Shown in pieces: positions 1 through 10,052 of a stretch of DNA of 64,000 bases (positions are counted from its first letter, which is position 1; the number at the start of each line of letters is the position of its first letter). Source of the DNA: Fidelibacterota bacterium. Lineage in GTDB: Bacteria; Fidelibacterota; Marinisomatia; SCGC-AAA003-L08; JACNLC01. The translations under genes were made by a program, and so were the position numbers. The stretch spans positions 24,027 to 88,026 of the forward strand of contig JACNLC010000071.1 in the NCBI GenBank assembly GCA_014381725.1. Direction: 5' to 3'. The notes under the pieces were generated by a model. That model was not told where the DNA came from. It worked only from the letters and a program-made list of their open reading frames with translations, and searched no databases.

Positions 1-632
1 TCGGTTGGGTCTGGGTGGTGATTTGGAAATGTTCCATCCACATCGCAGTAGAGTTTTTTGAACGAAATCCCCAGCTTCTCGAATACTTCAGGAGCTGAGA
101 GACACCCAGCCGCATTTCCACAATCCATCACGATATTTAGTGGTTTATCAATGGTTATTTTGTTTGCGAGCATTTCCATATAAGGTGTTAGAATATCTTG
201 CTTCGTATATGTTCCGCTTCCACATTCAAAATCTTGAGTCTCAATTAATTGCCGTAACTTTTGAATATCTTTATCATAAAATGCTCGTTGCTGATACGAG
301 AGTTTAAATCCGTTAAATTCAGGTGGATTGTGACTTCCTGTAATTTGAACAGCTCCATCAATTTCTAAATAAAACATACTAAAATAATTCGCTGGAGTTG
401 GAATTATTCCAATATCAACTACATCAATTCCTGCTTCAAGTATTCCTTTAGATAACAACTCCTTAAGTCTTGGTGTTGTGTCTCTTACATCACCGCTAAC
501 TGCAATTTTACTTCGCCCGTCTCTTTTAACGAATGTGCCAAATGCTCTACCTAAATCTAAGACTACATCATCGGTAAAATCTTCTTTTACTATTCCTCTA
601 ATATCATATTTTCTAAAAATGTAATGGTTCAT
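1..632 (-). CDS. Phosphomannomutase/phosphoglucomutase (N-terminal part, truncated by window edge)
   Basis: Reverse-strand translation from ATG at 632 reads MNHYIFRKYDIRGIVKEDFTDDVVLDLGRAFGTFVKRDG...ITGSHNPPEFNGFKL; the TGSHNP catalytic phosphoserine loop and YDIRG start are typical of the alpha-D-phosphohexomutase family. Not in the supplied ORF track because it is open at the window edge. Confidence 0.9.
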   Translation of the reverse strand, partial: MNHYIFRKYDIRGIVKEDFTDDVVLDLGRAFGTFVKRDGRSKIAVSGDVRDTTPRLKELLSKGILEAGIDVVDIGIIPTPANYFSMFYLEIDGAVQITGSHNPPEFNGFKLSYQQRAFYDKDIQKLRQLIETQDFECGSGTYTKQDILTPYMEMLANKITIDKPLNIVMDCGNAAGCLSAPEVFEKLGISFKKLYCDVDGTFPNHHPDPT

Positions 633-724
633 TTATTTGTTAATCTTTCTCTATTTTAGCAGTGAGCTTGGAGCTCGTAACACGGTGGTTATTTCTTATA
701 TCCCACCTAATAACTTAATAACAG

Positions 725-1831
725 TTAACTTATTTTCATCTTTCCCAATATTATAAATTCCTTTGCTCCAGTTACTGATGGCATATTTGCTGAAATATTT
801 TTTATTTTCGCAACTGCAAGAACCGCCATCAACAATGCTTCCTTGCTATCTGGGTTAACTGCTGTTCGGAATCCTTCTAAAACTTCAATTTCTAAAAGTT
901 CTTTTAATCTTTTCATCAAAATCGGATGATGAACTCCACCACCGTTTACAATTAATTGGATATCCGACTGCTGAAAGTTAAGAAAGTTTTGTATGTTAAC
1001 AGAAATGCTTTTCGCAGTGAATTCAACCATAGTTCTTATAATATTATTAGAAGATTGTTTTGGATTTTCTGAAATTACTTGTTTCAATAATTCAATTCCA
1101 AAAGCATCACGGCCTGTTGATTTTGGCGGTATTTGCGAGATAAACGGGTGATTTAGCAACTTTTTTAGCAAATCGTCTATCACTACTCCATTTGCAGAGT
1201 AACTCCCATTCTCATCGTAATTGACATTCCAAAATAACTTTGCGCATTCGTCAATCAGCGACATACCGGGACCAGTATCAAATCCTACAACCTCATTCCG
1301 ATTTCCAGATTTTGGGATATGAGTGAGATTTGAAATTCCTCCAATATTCAATGTGATAACATCTTTTTGTGAATTTTTGTATAGTAGCCAGTCGAGGAAA
1401 GGCACGAGTGGTGCTCCATTCCCTCCTCCATAAATGTCCGCAGTCCTGAAATCGTAAATCACAGGCACTTCTAATGATTGAGCTAAATATTTCGGATTCC
1501 CGATTTGCGTTGATGAAACTCCATCAATATGTGCAATTGTTTGACCGTGTGAACCAACTACATCAATTTTTCTTCCATTGAGATATTTGATGCTTATTTC
1601 TGCAAATAGTTTACCCAGTAATTCATCTGTTTCCGTTATGGTTTTATTATCACCGACAAGCGAAGTCTCAATCTGTTGGCGAATATATTCAGAATATGGA
1701 ACTGTTTGAAAATCAATAATCTCATATTCAAAATTATAAAATTCATCTAAATAAATATCACATAGGAGACAATCTAGCCCATCCATAGATGTGCCAGACA
1801 TTAGCCCCAATACTTTGTATTTATTTTTCAA
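725..1831 (-). CDS. anmK: Anhydro-N-acetylmuramic acid kinase
   Basis: 368 aa; MSGTSMDGLD N-terminal motif, GSHGQTIAH, NIGGISNLT, FDTGPGMSLID, NGGGVHHPILM. Confidence 0.93.
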   Translation of the reverse strand: MKNKYKVLGLMSGTSMDGLDCLLCDIYLDEFYNFEYEIIDFQTVPYSEYIRQQIETSLVGDNKTITETDELLGKLFAEISIKYLNGRKIDVVGSHGQTIAHIDGVSSTQIGNPKYLAQSLEVPVIYDFRTADIYGGGNGAPLVPFLDWLLYKNSQKDVITLNIGGISNLTHIPKSGNRNEVVGFDTGPGMSLIDECAKLFWNVNYDENGSYSANGVVIDDLLKKLLNHPFISQIPPKSTGRDAFGIELLKQVISENPKQSSNNIIRTMVEFTAKSISVNIQNFLNFQQSDIQLIVNGGGVHHPILMKRLKELLEIEVLEGFRTAVNPDSKEALLMAVLAVAKIKNISANMPSVTGAKEFIILGKMKIS

Positions 1832-2352
1832 TTATAATTTCTGTTTTAACATGTGGTACTGACATTAAAATTAAAACTAATATTGGGATAAATCCCATTA
1901 TCTTTCTATTTGAAATCTTAGATTTATTAGCAGGGAGCGATTATAAATTATTAATTGTCAATTACACAAAAATGTCTGAATCTGGATTTGCAGGATGAGT
2001 TGATTTTCAGCCTGCCCGCCATTTGAATTAACACCATGCAGGCGGGGATTATCAAAAAGCTTTTCATCCTGCCTGCCCTGTAAGGAGCTTGCGACTGTAC
2101 AGGGATTCTGATATTGTTTTTATTCACAACGAAAACACCGAATAAACGAAGTTAAAAATAACCGCTAATTGCACGAATTGTTTTAAGACCCGCAACGAAA
2201 ACGCCCACCTGAAAAATGTTGGCGGACAAGCCGAAGTTACGAACTTGTTTTATTTCGTTTGTTCGTCAGTTCGTTGTTTTTTTTCCCAAACATCCATATC
2301 TAATATCCAAAATCAAGAATGGTTAATCAATATAAAATCCCACATATACGAA

Positions 2353-2374
2353 ACAAGGGGGCAATCCCCCTTGT
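2353..2374 (-). terminator. Perfect hairpin downstream of nuoN (ACAAGGGGG-CAAT-CCCCCTTGT)
   Basis: 9-bp perfect inverted repeat with 4-nt loop just beyond the nuoN stop; on the minus strand followed by only a short T run (TTGTTTCG), so terminator function is moderately supported. Confidence 0.5.
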
Positions 2375-2409
2375 ACAAAAAATCCCGCAAATCCTTATAC
2401 TAACTTTTA

Positions 2410-3849
2410 TTATAAAATACTTTGAATAAAAGTAATGAGAGGAGACCAATAAATTCCCAATAAGATAACTGGAAATGAAAGAACTAGAATACATCCAAGA
2501 ATAACTGGATGTGGAGTAACTTTTGCGGTTTCATCTGTCCCGACGAGATACATACTTTTCACAATTCGGAAATAGTAGAACAACGAAACTACGCTATTTA
2601 AAATTGCAACTACTAATAACCAATAGAATTGGTCATTTTCAATAAGTGCAGAAAATACATAAACTTTCCCGATAAAACCTGCAGTTGGAGGTAAACCAGT
2701 AAGAGACATTAGTAATAATACCATTGCTCCAGCAACTAACGGAGAACGAAATCCCAAACCTTTCCATTCTTCAATAGTTTTGGCTTTTAGCTTATTTTCT
2801 ACAAAAATAGCAATAAAGAATGCACCGAGATTCATAAACAAATAAATGGTTAAGTAAAATACTACGGATATTATAGCTGTATTTGACAATACTGTAATCG
2901 CCATTAACATATAACCTGCGTGTGCAATACTGGAGTAAGCCAACATCCGTTTCACATTATTCTGATAAACCGCAACAAAATTACCTAAAGTCATAGTTGC
3001 TGCTGATAAAATTGCAATCAATACTGGCCACTCTAATCCAAGAATTGGTGTTAAATCTGAATTTGAAAACACACTTCCGAAAAATCTAATCAAAATTGCA
3101 AAACCTGCAGCTTTTGGCGCTACTGATAAAAATGCAGTAATCGGAGTTGGTGCTCCTTCGTAAACATCCGGTGTCCAAAAATGAAATGGAACCATTGACA
3201 GTTTGTAGCCAATTCCAGCGAGCATCATCAAAATTGACATATAGATTGTTAACGGATTTCCATTAGATACCAACGCTTGTCGAACTCCTTCAAAACTTGT
3301 TGTCCCCGAAATTCCGTATAGCCAACTCAAACCATAGAGCATCAATCCTGAAGAAAACGCACCGAATATCACATATTTCAGTGATGCCTCATTTGAAGCA
3401 CGATTTCCCTTTAGCATTCCGGCTAAAATATATGACGCAATACTAACAGTTTCAATCGATAGATAAACCATTATTAAATTTGTAGCTGATGACATCAAAA
3501 ATAGTCCGAACAACACAATTAATAATAGCGTATTGTATTCAGCTCGATGTGTGCCATCTAATTCTTTTGTGTAGTGAGAAACCAGCAGAACTGCAAAGGT
3601 AGAAATCAAAAATAACCATTTAAAATAATGTGAAAATGAATCAATCGCAATCATTCCCATAAACAACGATTTGTCACTTCCAAAACTCATACTTAAAAAT
3701 AATCCAGTAGCGACTATCCCAATGAGTGCAATGTAATAATTCCATTTTTTAAGCGGTGGAATTAAATCGAACAGAATTGCCAAAAGAATGGAACCAACTA
3801 GAATTAATTCCGGAATATAATAATTTATACTTTGCAGATTTGAAATCAC
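2410..3849 (-). CDS. nuoN: NADH-quinone oxidoreductase subunit N
   Basis: 479 aa multi-TM antiporter-like subunit; position after nuoM; motifs such as YSSIAHAGYMLMA and SLTGLPPTAGFIGK. Confidence 0.93.
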   Translation of the reverse strand: MISNLQSINYYIPELILVGSILLAILFDLIPPLKKWNYYIALIGIVATGLFLSMSFGSDKSLFMGMIAIDSFSHYFKWLFLISTFAVLLVSHYTKELDGTHRAEYNTLLLIVLFGLFLMSSATNLIMVYLSIETVSIASYILAGMLKGNRASNEASLKYVIFGAFSSGLMLYGLSWLYGISGTTSFEGVRQALVSNGNPLTIYMSILMMLAGIGYKLSMVPFHFWTPDVYEGAPTPITAFLSVAPKAAGFAILIRFFGSVFSNSDLTPILGLEWPVLIAILSAATMTLGNFVAVYQNNVKRMLAYSSIAHAGYMLMAITVLSNTAIISVVFYLTIYLFMNLGAFFIAIFVENKLKAKTIEEWKGLGFRSPLVAGAMVLLLMSLTGLPPTAGFIGKVYVFSALIENDQFYWLLVVAILNSVVSLFYYFRIVKSMYLVGTDETAKVTPHPVILGCILVLSFPVILLGIYWSPLITFIQSIL

Positions 3850-3865
3850 GCTAATTCAACCTCAC

Positions 3866-5458
3866 TTAAAATGCACTTTGGATTGTATTGATAAGTGCTT
3901 CCATAGTTGGAGCAATTAAATCAAGCAATGGTGCGGGATATACTCCCAACCATAAAACTAAAATTGCTAACGGAATAACTGTAAATAACTCTCGCTTAGT
4001 CATATCAGATAAATCGGCATATTTTTCGTTCAACTTGCCAAAGAATATGTGCTGATATGCACGCAAAAAGTAAATCGCATTCAACAAAATTCCGAGTGTG
4101 CCGATAATCGCCAAAGTCCTTATAATACTTCCTTCGCCAAGGAATGTCTCATTTACACTAAATCCACCAAGGAAACACAACGCTTCGCTGATAAAACCTG
4201 ATAGAGCTGGAAGACCAAGCCCTGCAAAAAACGCAACTGCAACAAATCCAGCATACACAGGAACTCTAGAAGCAAGTCCTCCAAAACCTTGTTTTCCAGC
4301 TAATTCTTTATCGTGATAATCTTTTGGGAAAAAAATGTATCTGTGATGGACTTTATCATAAATCACACCAACTAACAAGAAGAGCATTGCTGTAATCGTT
4401 CCGTGATTGAACATTTGCATCAAGGCACCGTTCATTCCAGCTTGTGCTCCCGCAGGATTCATAGCAATTACAGCGGCCATTCCAAGCAGAACATATCCCA
4501 TATGACTCACAGAAGAATACGCCACCATTTTCTTCAAATCAATTTGTGCAATTGCGTTTGCTGCTCCCCAAATAATATTTATTACACCGAGAGTTGCTAA
4601 AAATGTAGCAAAAGCTACAACTTGATCTGGGAAAAGTGGATAATTTATTCTAAGTAAACCGTAAGTTCCCATTTTCAACAAAACACCAGCAAGAATCACA
4701 GATACTGCAGTTGGTGCTTCTACATGAGCTAAGGGTAACCAAGTATGGAATGGGAAAATCGGAACTTTGATTGCAAATCCGATAAACAATGATATCCAAA
4801 TCAACAACTTCAAGCTAATGCCCCAAACAGTTGCATCAATAGTAGATGCCGACTGAATCATTAAAATCAAATTAAATGTATGTGGTTCGGTGTTAAAGTA
4901 TAAAGCCAGCATTGCGAGTAACATAAACAACGAACCAAACAATGTGTATAAAAAGAACTTTATCGCTGCATATTGGCGTTGAGGTCCACCCCATATTCCA
5001 ATTAAGAAATACATCGGAAGCAACATCACTTCCCAGAAAATGTAAAATAAAAAGAAATCGAGTGAAACAAAAACTCCCATCATCCCTGCATCCAATAAAA
5101 GGAATAATGCAAAATACCCAAGCACCGATTTATTAATTTTCCAACTGGAAATAACACCAATAAAAGATAACAAAGCTGTTAATATTACCATCGGCATTGA
5201 TAATCCGTCAACACCCATAAAATATTCAATGTTGAATGTAGGAATCCAAGATGCTTTTTCTATAAATTGTATTCCGCCAGCAGGATCAAATGCACCGTAT
5301 AGCCAAATTGCCATCAATAACTGAATACCGGTAATAATCGCAGCAATCCATTTATAAACATTTGCCTTGTCTTTTTTGACAACTTGCGATGCAATCAACA
5401 TCAATACTGCACCAACAACCGGAGTAAAAACTAATAACGAAAGAATGTGTGAACTCAT
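3866..5458 (-). CDS. nuoM: NADH-quinone oxidoreductase subunit M
   Basis: 530 aa; KVPIFPFHTWLPLAHVEAPTAVSVILAGVLLKMGTYGLLR, KKMVAYSSVSHMGYVLLG. Confidence 0.95.
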   Translation of the reverse strand: MSSHILSLLVFTPVVGAVLMLIASQVVKKDKANVYKWIAAIITGIQLLMAIWLYGAFDPAGGIQFIEKASWIPTFNIEYFMGVDGLSMPMVILTALLSFIGVISSWKINKSVLGYFALFLLLDAGMMGVFVSLDFFLFYIFWEVMLLPMYFLIGIWGGPQRQYAAIKFFLYTLFGSLFMLLAMLALYFNTEPHTFNLILMIQSASTIDATVWGISLKLLIWISLFIGFAIKVPIFPFHTWLPLAHVEAPTAVSVILAGVLLKMGTYGLLRINYPLFPDQVVAFATFLATLGVINIIWGAANAIAQIDLKKMVAYSSVSHMGYVLLGMAAVIAMNPAGAQAGMNGALMQMFNHGTITAMLFLLVGVIYDKVHHRYIFFPKDYHDKELAGKQGFGGLASRVPVYAGFVAVAFFAGLGLPALSGFISEALCFLGGFSVNETFLGEGSIIRTLAIIGTLGILLNAIYFLRAYQHIFFGKLNEKYADLSDMTKRELFTVIPLAILVLWLGVYPAPLLDLIAPTMEALINTIQSAF

Positions 5459-5470
5459 ATACCTTCCACC

Positions 5471-7519
5471 TTAAAATGATTGAATTATAACAAAGATGAG
5501 GATAATTCCTACAACACCACCCATCAAATAATTTTGTATAACACCTGTTTGAGCTAAACGGAATTTTCGCCCAAAGAATTTGGTCAATTTCCCAAATCCA
5601 TCTACAACTTTTTGGTCTAACCAATTGTAATCAGAATATCCCGAACCCTCTGATGCTTTTAATGTAAGCCATCCCCATCCATCAATAAATTTCTGGTCGA
5701 ATAAATCCCAATCGATATGTGAAATCATCTTGGTTAGCCAAAGGAATGGACGATAAATCAACGCATCATAAATTTCATCAATATAAAATTTGTTTAATGA
5801 TAATCGGTATAATCCGACTTTGTCTAAAGTTGTCGTCAGTTTTTTAACATTAACTTTACGGAAATAGTAAAACAAAAATGATAAGGCAATTCCTAATGAT
5901 GCAACAATGAGAGAAATTGTCATAGCACTTCCGTGTGCGTGGTCAATTTCTTCTTTTACAGACTTAATATCCAAACCAACATTCTCTACCATTGGAACAT
6001 TATGTGTAAACCAACCTTCAGAATGAATCGGGTTAAGATGAGGAAGTGTGAAAATAAAAGCAAAACTCAAAATAGATAAAATAACTAGAGGTGTTGTCAT
6101 TGCCATTGGTGATTCGTGCAAATGTTCATAAATTTCTGGTTTCTTTGGCTCATTATGGAAAGTCAAGAAAATCAATCTGAACATATAGAATGCAGTAATT
6201 ATCGCTGCGCCAAATCCTGCTATCGGTAGGAAAATCGTCCAACCGTGATGAGTATTGAAATATGCCAAAGTTCCAGCTAATATTGCATCTTTAGAAAGGA
6301 ATCCCGAGAATAACGGAACTCCAGAAATCGCCAAAGTAGCAACTAACATAGTCCAATAAGTTATAGGTAATTTGGACTTCATTCCCCCCATATTTCTCAT
6401 ATCTTGAGGGTCGGTATGATGGTCATTTATTTTGTGTAATCCGTGGTGCATTGCGTGAATCACAGAACCACTTGCTAAAAATAAACATCCTTTAAACATT
6501 GCGTGAGTAACCAAGTGAAAGAACCCAGCTTGATATGCTCCAACACCGAGAGCCATTATCATATAACCTAACTGACTTACTGTTGAATAAGCTAAAACTC
6601 GTTTGATATCAGTTTGAGTAATTGCTATAATTGCAGCAAATATTGCCGTAATTCCACCGACAACTGCTATCACCTCCAATGCAGATGGTGGTAAAATTGG
6701 GAATATTCTTACTGTCATATACACACCGGCAGCTACCATCGTTGCAGCGTGAATGAGTGCGCTTACTGGAGTTGGACCTTCCATCGCATCCGGAAGCCAA
6801 ATGTGTAATGGAAATTGTGCAGATTTTCCAACTGCTCCCATAAATACTAAAACTCCGGCAATCGCTAGTAAAGTCATATTACCATCAAATCCACCGAAGT
6901 AAACACCTTCTGCCAATCCCTGAATATTGAAAGTTCCTAATTGGAAGAATAAAATCATAATTCCGATGAACATTCCAATATCACCAACTCGATTGGTTAA
7001 AAACGCTTTCTTGTTTGCGTTTGCAGCTGAATCCTTCTCAAACCAATGCCCAATGAGCAAATATGAACTTAATCCAACTAATTCCCAAAAAACATACATC
7101 ATAATCAAACTATCAGCTAAAACTATTCCATTCATCGAAAAAGTGAAAAGTCCGAGATAACCAAAATATCGAGTATAACGGATGTCATCTCTCAGATATT
7201 CTGTTGAATACAGATGCACTAAAAACGAAATAATTGCAACTACGAGCATCATTATTGCTGCAACATTATCAATATAAAATCCGAGATTTACAGTAAAATC
7301 ACCAGTAGTAAACCATTCACCTGAAACTTCGAGCATCGGTCCTTGAATACCCAAGAAAATATTGGCTACGAAACTGATGGCAATTCCAAGCGTAATCCCA
7401 ATAGCAATTAGTGAAAACCAATGCGCATTTCGTCCGATTCGTTTTCCAAAGAATATCTGAAAAAAGAATGATGCTAAAGGTAAAAATAAAACAATGAATG
7501 CTAATGTTAATATATTCAC
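5471..7519 (-). CDS. nuoL: NADH-quinone oxidoreductase subunit L
   Basis: 682 aa; KSAQFPLHIWLPDAMEGPTPVSALIHAATMVAAGVYM, DIKRVLAYSTVSQLGYMIMALG. Confidence 0.96.
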   Translation of the reverse strand: MNILTLAFIVLFLPLASFFFQIFFGKRIGRNAHWFSLIAIGITLGIAISFVANIFLGIQGPMLEVSGEWFTTGDFTVNLGFYIDNVAAIMMLVVAIISFLVHLYSTEYLRDDIRYTRYFGYLGLFTFSMNGIVLADSLIMMYVFWELVGLSSYLLIGHWFEKDSAANANKKAFLTNRVGDIGMFIGIMILFFQLGTFNIQGLAEGVYFGGFDGNMTLLAIAGVLVFMGAVGKSAQFPLHIWLPDAMEGPTPVSALIHAATMVAAGVYMTVRIFPILPPSALEVIAVVGGITAIFAAIIAITQTDIKRVLAYSTVSQLGYMIMALGVGAYQAGFFHLVTHAMFKGCLFLASGSVIHAMHHGLHKINDHHTDPQDMRNMGGMKSKLPITYWTMLVATLAISGVPLFSGFLSKDAILAGTLAYFNTHHGWTIFLPIAGFGAAIITAFYMFRLIFLTFHNEPKKPEIYEHLHESPMAMTTPLVILSILSFAFIFTLPHLNPIHSEGWFTHNVPMVENVGLDIKSVKEEIDHAHGSAMTISLIVASLGIALSFLFYYFRKVNVKKLTTTLDKVGLYRLSLNKFYIDEIYDALIYRPFLWLTKMISHIDWDLFDQKFIDGWGWLTLKASEGSGYSDYNWLDQKVVDGFGKLTKFFGRKFRLAQTGVIQNYLMGGVVGIILIFVIIQSF

Positions 7520-7524
7520 TTTGA

Positions 7525-7833
7525 CTAGCCCTTTAAAGTATCCGCGTTATCAATATTCACGGTATCAAGGTTTTTGAACAGATTGATGATAATTGCAAGT
7601 GCAACAACAGCTTCTGCGGCTGCGAGAACCATTACAAAAATGCTGAAAATATGTCCATCCAATTTTTCCATTCCACCGAAGCGGTTAAACGCAATGAAAT
7701 TCAAATTTGCAGAATTCAAAATCAGTTCAATTCCCATTAAAATAGCGATACCGTTCCGACGAGTCATTACGCCATACAATCCAAGCGTAAACAAAACTGC
7801 ACTGATGATTAGATATGAATTCAAACTATCCAT
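7525..7833 (-). CDS. nuoK: NADH-quinone oxidoreductase subunit K
   Basis: 102 aa; GLYGVMTRRNGIAILMGIELILNSANLNFIAF, AAAEAVVALAII. Confidence 0.95.
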   Translation of the reverse strand: MDSLNSYLIISAVLFTLGLYGVMTRRNGIAILMGIELILNSANLNFIAFNRFGGMEKLDGHIFSIFVMVLAAAEAVVALAIIINLFKNLDTVNIDNADTLKG

Positions 7834-8318
7834 TATTTCTTCCTCGATAACATTGCTGAACCAATCAATGCTCCCAATAACAAAATTGAAACTGCTTCAA
7901 ATGGGAGTAAGTATTCGTTGAGAATCATATTCCCTATGGTGTTTACAGTTGAATCAACAGATTGCAATTCTCCAACTTTCCAATTTGTTGTGAGGATTAC
8001 AGTTAACATCATTCCGAAAATCAACAAACTAAGAACCGCACCGATAAATTTTCCTTTACTACTTTGAGAAATTTTAGCAGTGTCGATTTTAGATGTGAGC
8101 ATAACACCGAAAATGATCAAAACTAACACTCCCCCAACATAAATCAATACTTGAGTTGCAGCGATAAAATCTGCATATAAGAAAATAAATAGTCCTGCAA
8201 CTCCAAATAAAGTAACAAACAGCCAAACTGCAGAGTAAACTAAGTTTTTGGATGTTACTACCCAAAAAGCGGAGCCAATGGTTATCGCAGCGATTGCGTA
8301 AAATAGTATTTCGCTCAT
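7833..8318 (-). CDS. nuoJ: NADH-quinone oxidoreductase subunit J
   Basis: 161 aa membrane protein between nuoI and nuoK; FIAATQVLIYVGGVLVLIIFGVMLT motif. Confidence 0.93.
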   Translation of the reverse strand: MSEILFYAIAAITIGSAFWVVTSKNLVYSAVWLFVTLFGVAGLFIFLYADFIAATQVLIYVGGVLVLIIFGVMLTSKIDTAKISQSSKGKFIGAVLSLLIFGMMLTVILTTNWKVGELQSVDSTVNTIGNMILNEYLLPFEAVSILLLGALIGSAMLSRKK

Positions 8319-8938
8319 TTGGTTTCCTTTTTTTCTGGGTTCTGGGCTTTAGGTTCTGGTAGTGGTAACCCTTTTTTCTTAGCTAAATACTTTTCGCCAC
8401 CTGCTTCTAAAATTTCTTCTTCAGTTCGTTCTGCAAAATTGAATATCAATTCTTCGCGAGTTCGTTTACTGAATTCATACTCAACTTCGTGGCGATGAGA
8501 ATTTGGACCACCAGCCATATAAATACAATCTTCAGGGCAAGGATAAGTGCACAGATTACAAAACATACACTCAGTCATATCTATCGAAAAACGAGCAACA
8601 TACATTTTTTTCTGAGTTCCGTTTGATGTAACTCCTGCGTCAAAGTCTGAATCTTTAGGAACTTTGAAAGTTTCAATTTTAATACAATCAACTGGGCACG
8701 CTCTTTGACAAGACAAACATCCGATACAATCATCTAAATCCACATTCAAACGAGAACGAATTACATTGTAATCTTCAAGGTCAAACCCGATATGGCGTTC
8801 AGGGACAGGCCACTTTTCGTGTGGATATTGAAGCGTGCAAACTAAATCTTTACGGTTTCTGAAATGGTGCATCGTCAATTTCAATCCACCAATAAAAGTT
8901 TTCAACCCATCGAATATTTCTTTAAAATAAGTGCTCAT
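8315..8938 (-). CDS. nuoI: NADH-quinone oxidoreductase subunit I (2x[4Fe-4S] ferredoxin-like)
   Basis: 207 aa; CIGCLSCQRACPVDC and CMFCNLCTYPCPEDC. Confidence 0.95.
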   Translation of the reverse strand: MSTYFKEIFDGLKTFIGGLKLTMHHFRNRKDLVCTLQYPHEKWPVPERHIGFDLEDYNVIRSRLNVDLDDCIGCLSCQRACPVDCIKIETFKVPKDSDFDAGVTSNGTQKKMYVARFSIDMTECMFCNLCTYPCPEDCIYMAGGPNSHRHEVEYEFSKRTREELIFNFAERTEEEILEAGGEKYLAKKKGLPLPEPKAQNPEKKETK

Positions 8939-8939
8939 A

Positions 8940-10052
8940 TCAGAATATCAACTCCCAAATGCTCACAAGAATAACATTCGCAAGTGCAAACGGAATAAGA
9001 TATTTCCAGCAAACTGTCATTAACTGGTCAACTCTTAATCTCGGGAATGTCCATCTAAACCACATCATCACAAAAATTAGAATCATTGCTTTTACAACAA
9101 TCCAAAACAATCCCCAAATTGGTCCATCTAGTAGCATCCAACTTTCCGGGAATAATCCAAAATCGAACATTTGAAATGGAGATAACCACCCCCCGAGGAA
9201 AACAACCGAAGCTACGATGCTAACAATCAGCATATTCGCATATTCACTCAAGAAAAACACAGCCCATCTAAATCCTGAATATTCTGTCATCCAACCTGCT
9301 ACTAGTTCAGATTCAGCTTCTGGAATATCAAAAGGTGTTCTGTTTGTTTCCGCAACAGCCGAAATAAAGTAAATGAAAAATGCTAAAAATGCAAATGGAC
9401 TATGAAAAATGAACCACCGATGGTCTGCTTGCCAAACAACAATATCGGTCATTCGCAGACTACCAACTACAATTACAACCAAAATTAATGATAACGCAAT
9501 TGGAATTTCGTAACTGATGATTTGTGCAGCTGAACGCATTCCACCATATAACGACCATTTATTGTTAGACGACCAACCTGCTAGAATCACTCCAATTACA
9601 CCAATTGAGCTCGCTGCCATAATGTAAAATAAACCAATATTGAAATCTGATATTACAATGCCTTCCGAAAATGGAACACCTACAAATGTGATAAAAGCAC
9701 CCCCGAAAATAATGAATGGTGCAAGCATCATCAATTTTCTATCAGCGAGTCGTGGAATTATATCTTCTTTAGTCAATAATTTTAGAGCGTCAGCAATAGT
9801 TTGCCCAATACCACCCCAAAACTTTTTTCCACCTTTGAATCCGAAAATTCCAACTTCCATCGGTCCGATTCTATCTTGCATAAATGCAGAAACTTTCCTT
9901 TCAAAATAAACTGCAACGAGTGCCGTTACAGCCATAACTCCGAACACAGCTAATCCTGAAATTATCACAATAGTAGCGAAAAGTGTAAAATATCCACCTG
10001 GAATGTCTGATGCAGAAAATGCACTTATAAATTGATTAACAATAGAGTTCAT
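8940..10052 (-). CDS. nuoH: NADH-quinone oxidoreductase subunit H
   Basis: 370 aa; YFERKVSAFMQDRIGPMEVG, AETNRTPFDIPEAESELVAGWMTEYSG. Confidence 0.96.
   Translation of the reverse strand: MNSIVNQFISAFSASDIPGGYFTLFATIVIISGLAVFGVMAVTALVAVYFERKVSAFMQDRIGPMEVGIFGFKGGKKFWGGIGQTIADALKLLTKEDIIPRLADRKLMMLAPFIIFGGAFITFVGVPFSEGIVISDFNIGLFYIMAASSIGVIGVILAGWSSNNKWSLYGGMRSAAQIISYEIPIALSLILVVIVVGSLRMTDIVVWQADHRWFIFHSPFAFLAFFIYFISAVAETNRTPFDIPEAESELVAGWMTEYSGFRWAVFFLSEYANMLIVSIVASVVFLGGWLSPFQMFDFGLFPESWMLLDGPIWGLFWIVVKAMILIFVMMWFRWTFPRLRVDQLMTVCWKYLIPFALANVILVSIWELIF

Noticed and set aside
1789-1998. 69-aa plus-strand ORF overlapping the anmK start
   Set aside because: Runs from inside anmK into a repeat-rich non-coding gap; no domain; probably spurious.
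5352-5624. 90-aa minus-strand ORF spanning nuoM/nuoL junction
   Set aside because: Out-of-frame overlap of two well-supported nuo genes.
7574-7921. 115-aa plus-strand ORF
   Set aside because: Antisense to nuoK/nuoJ, which have clear family motifs; no independent support.
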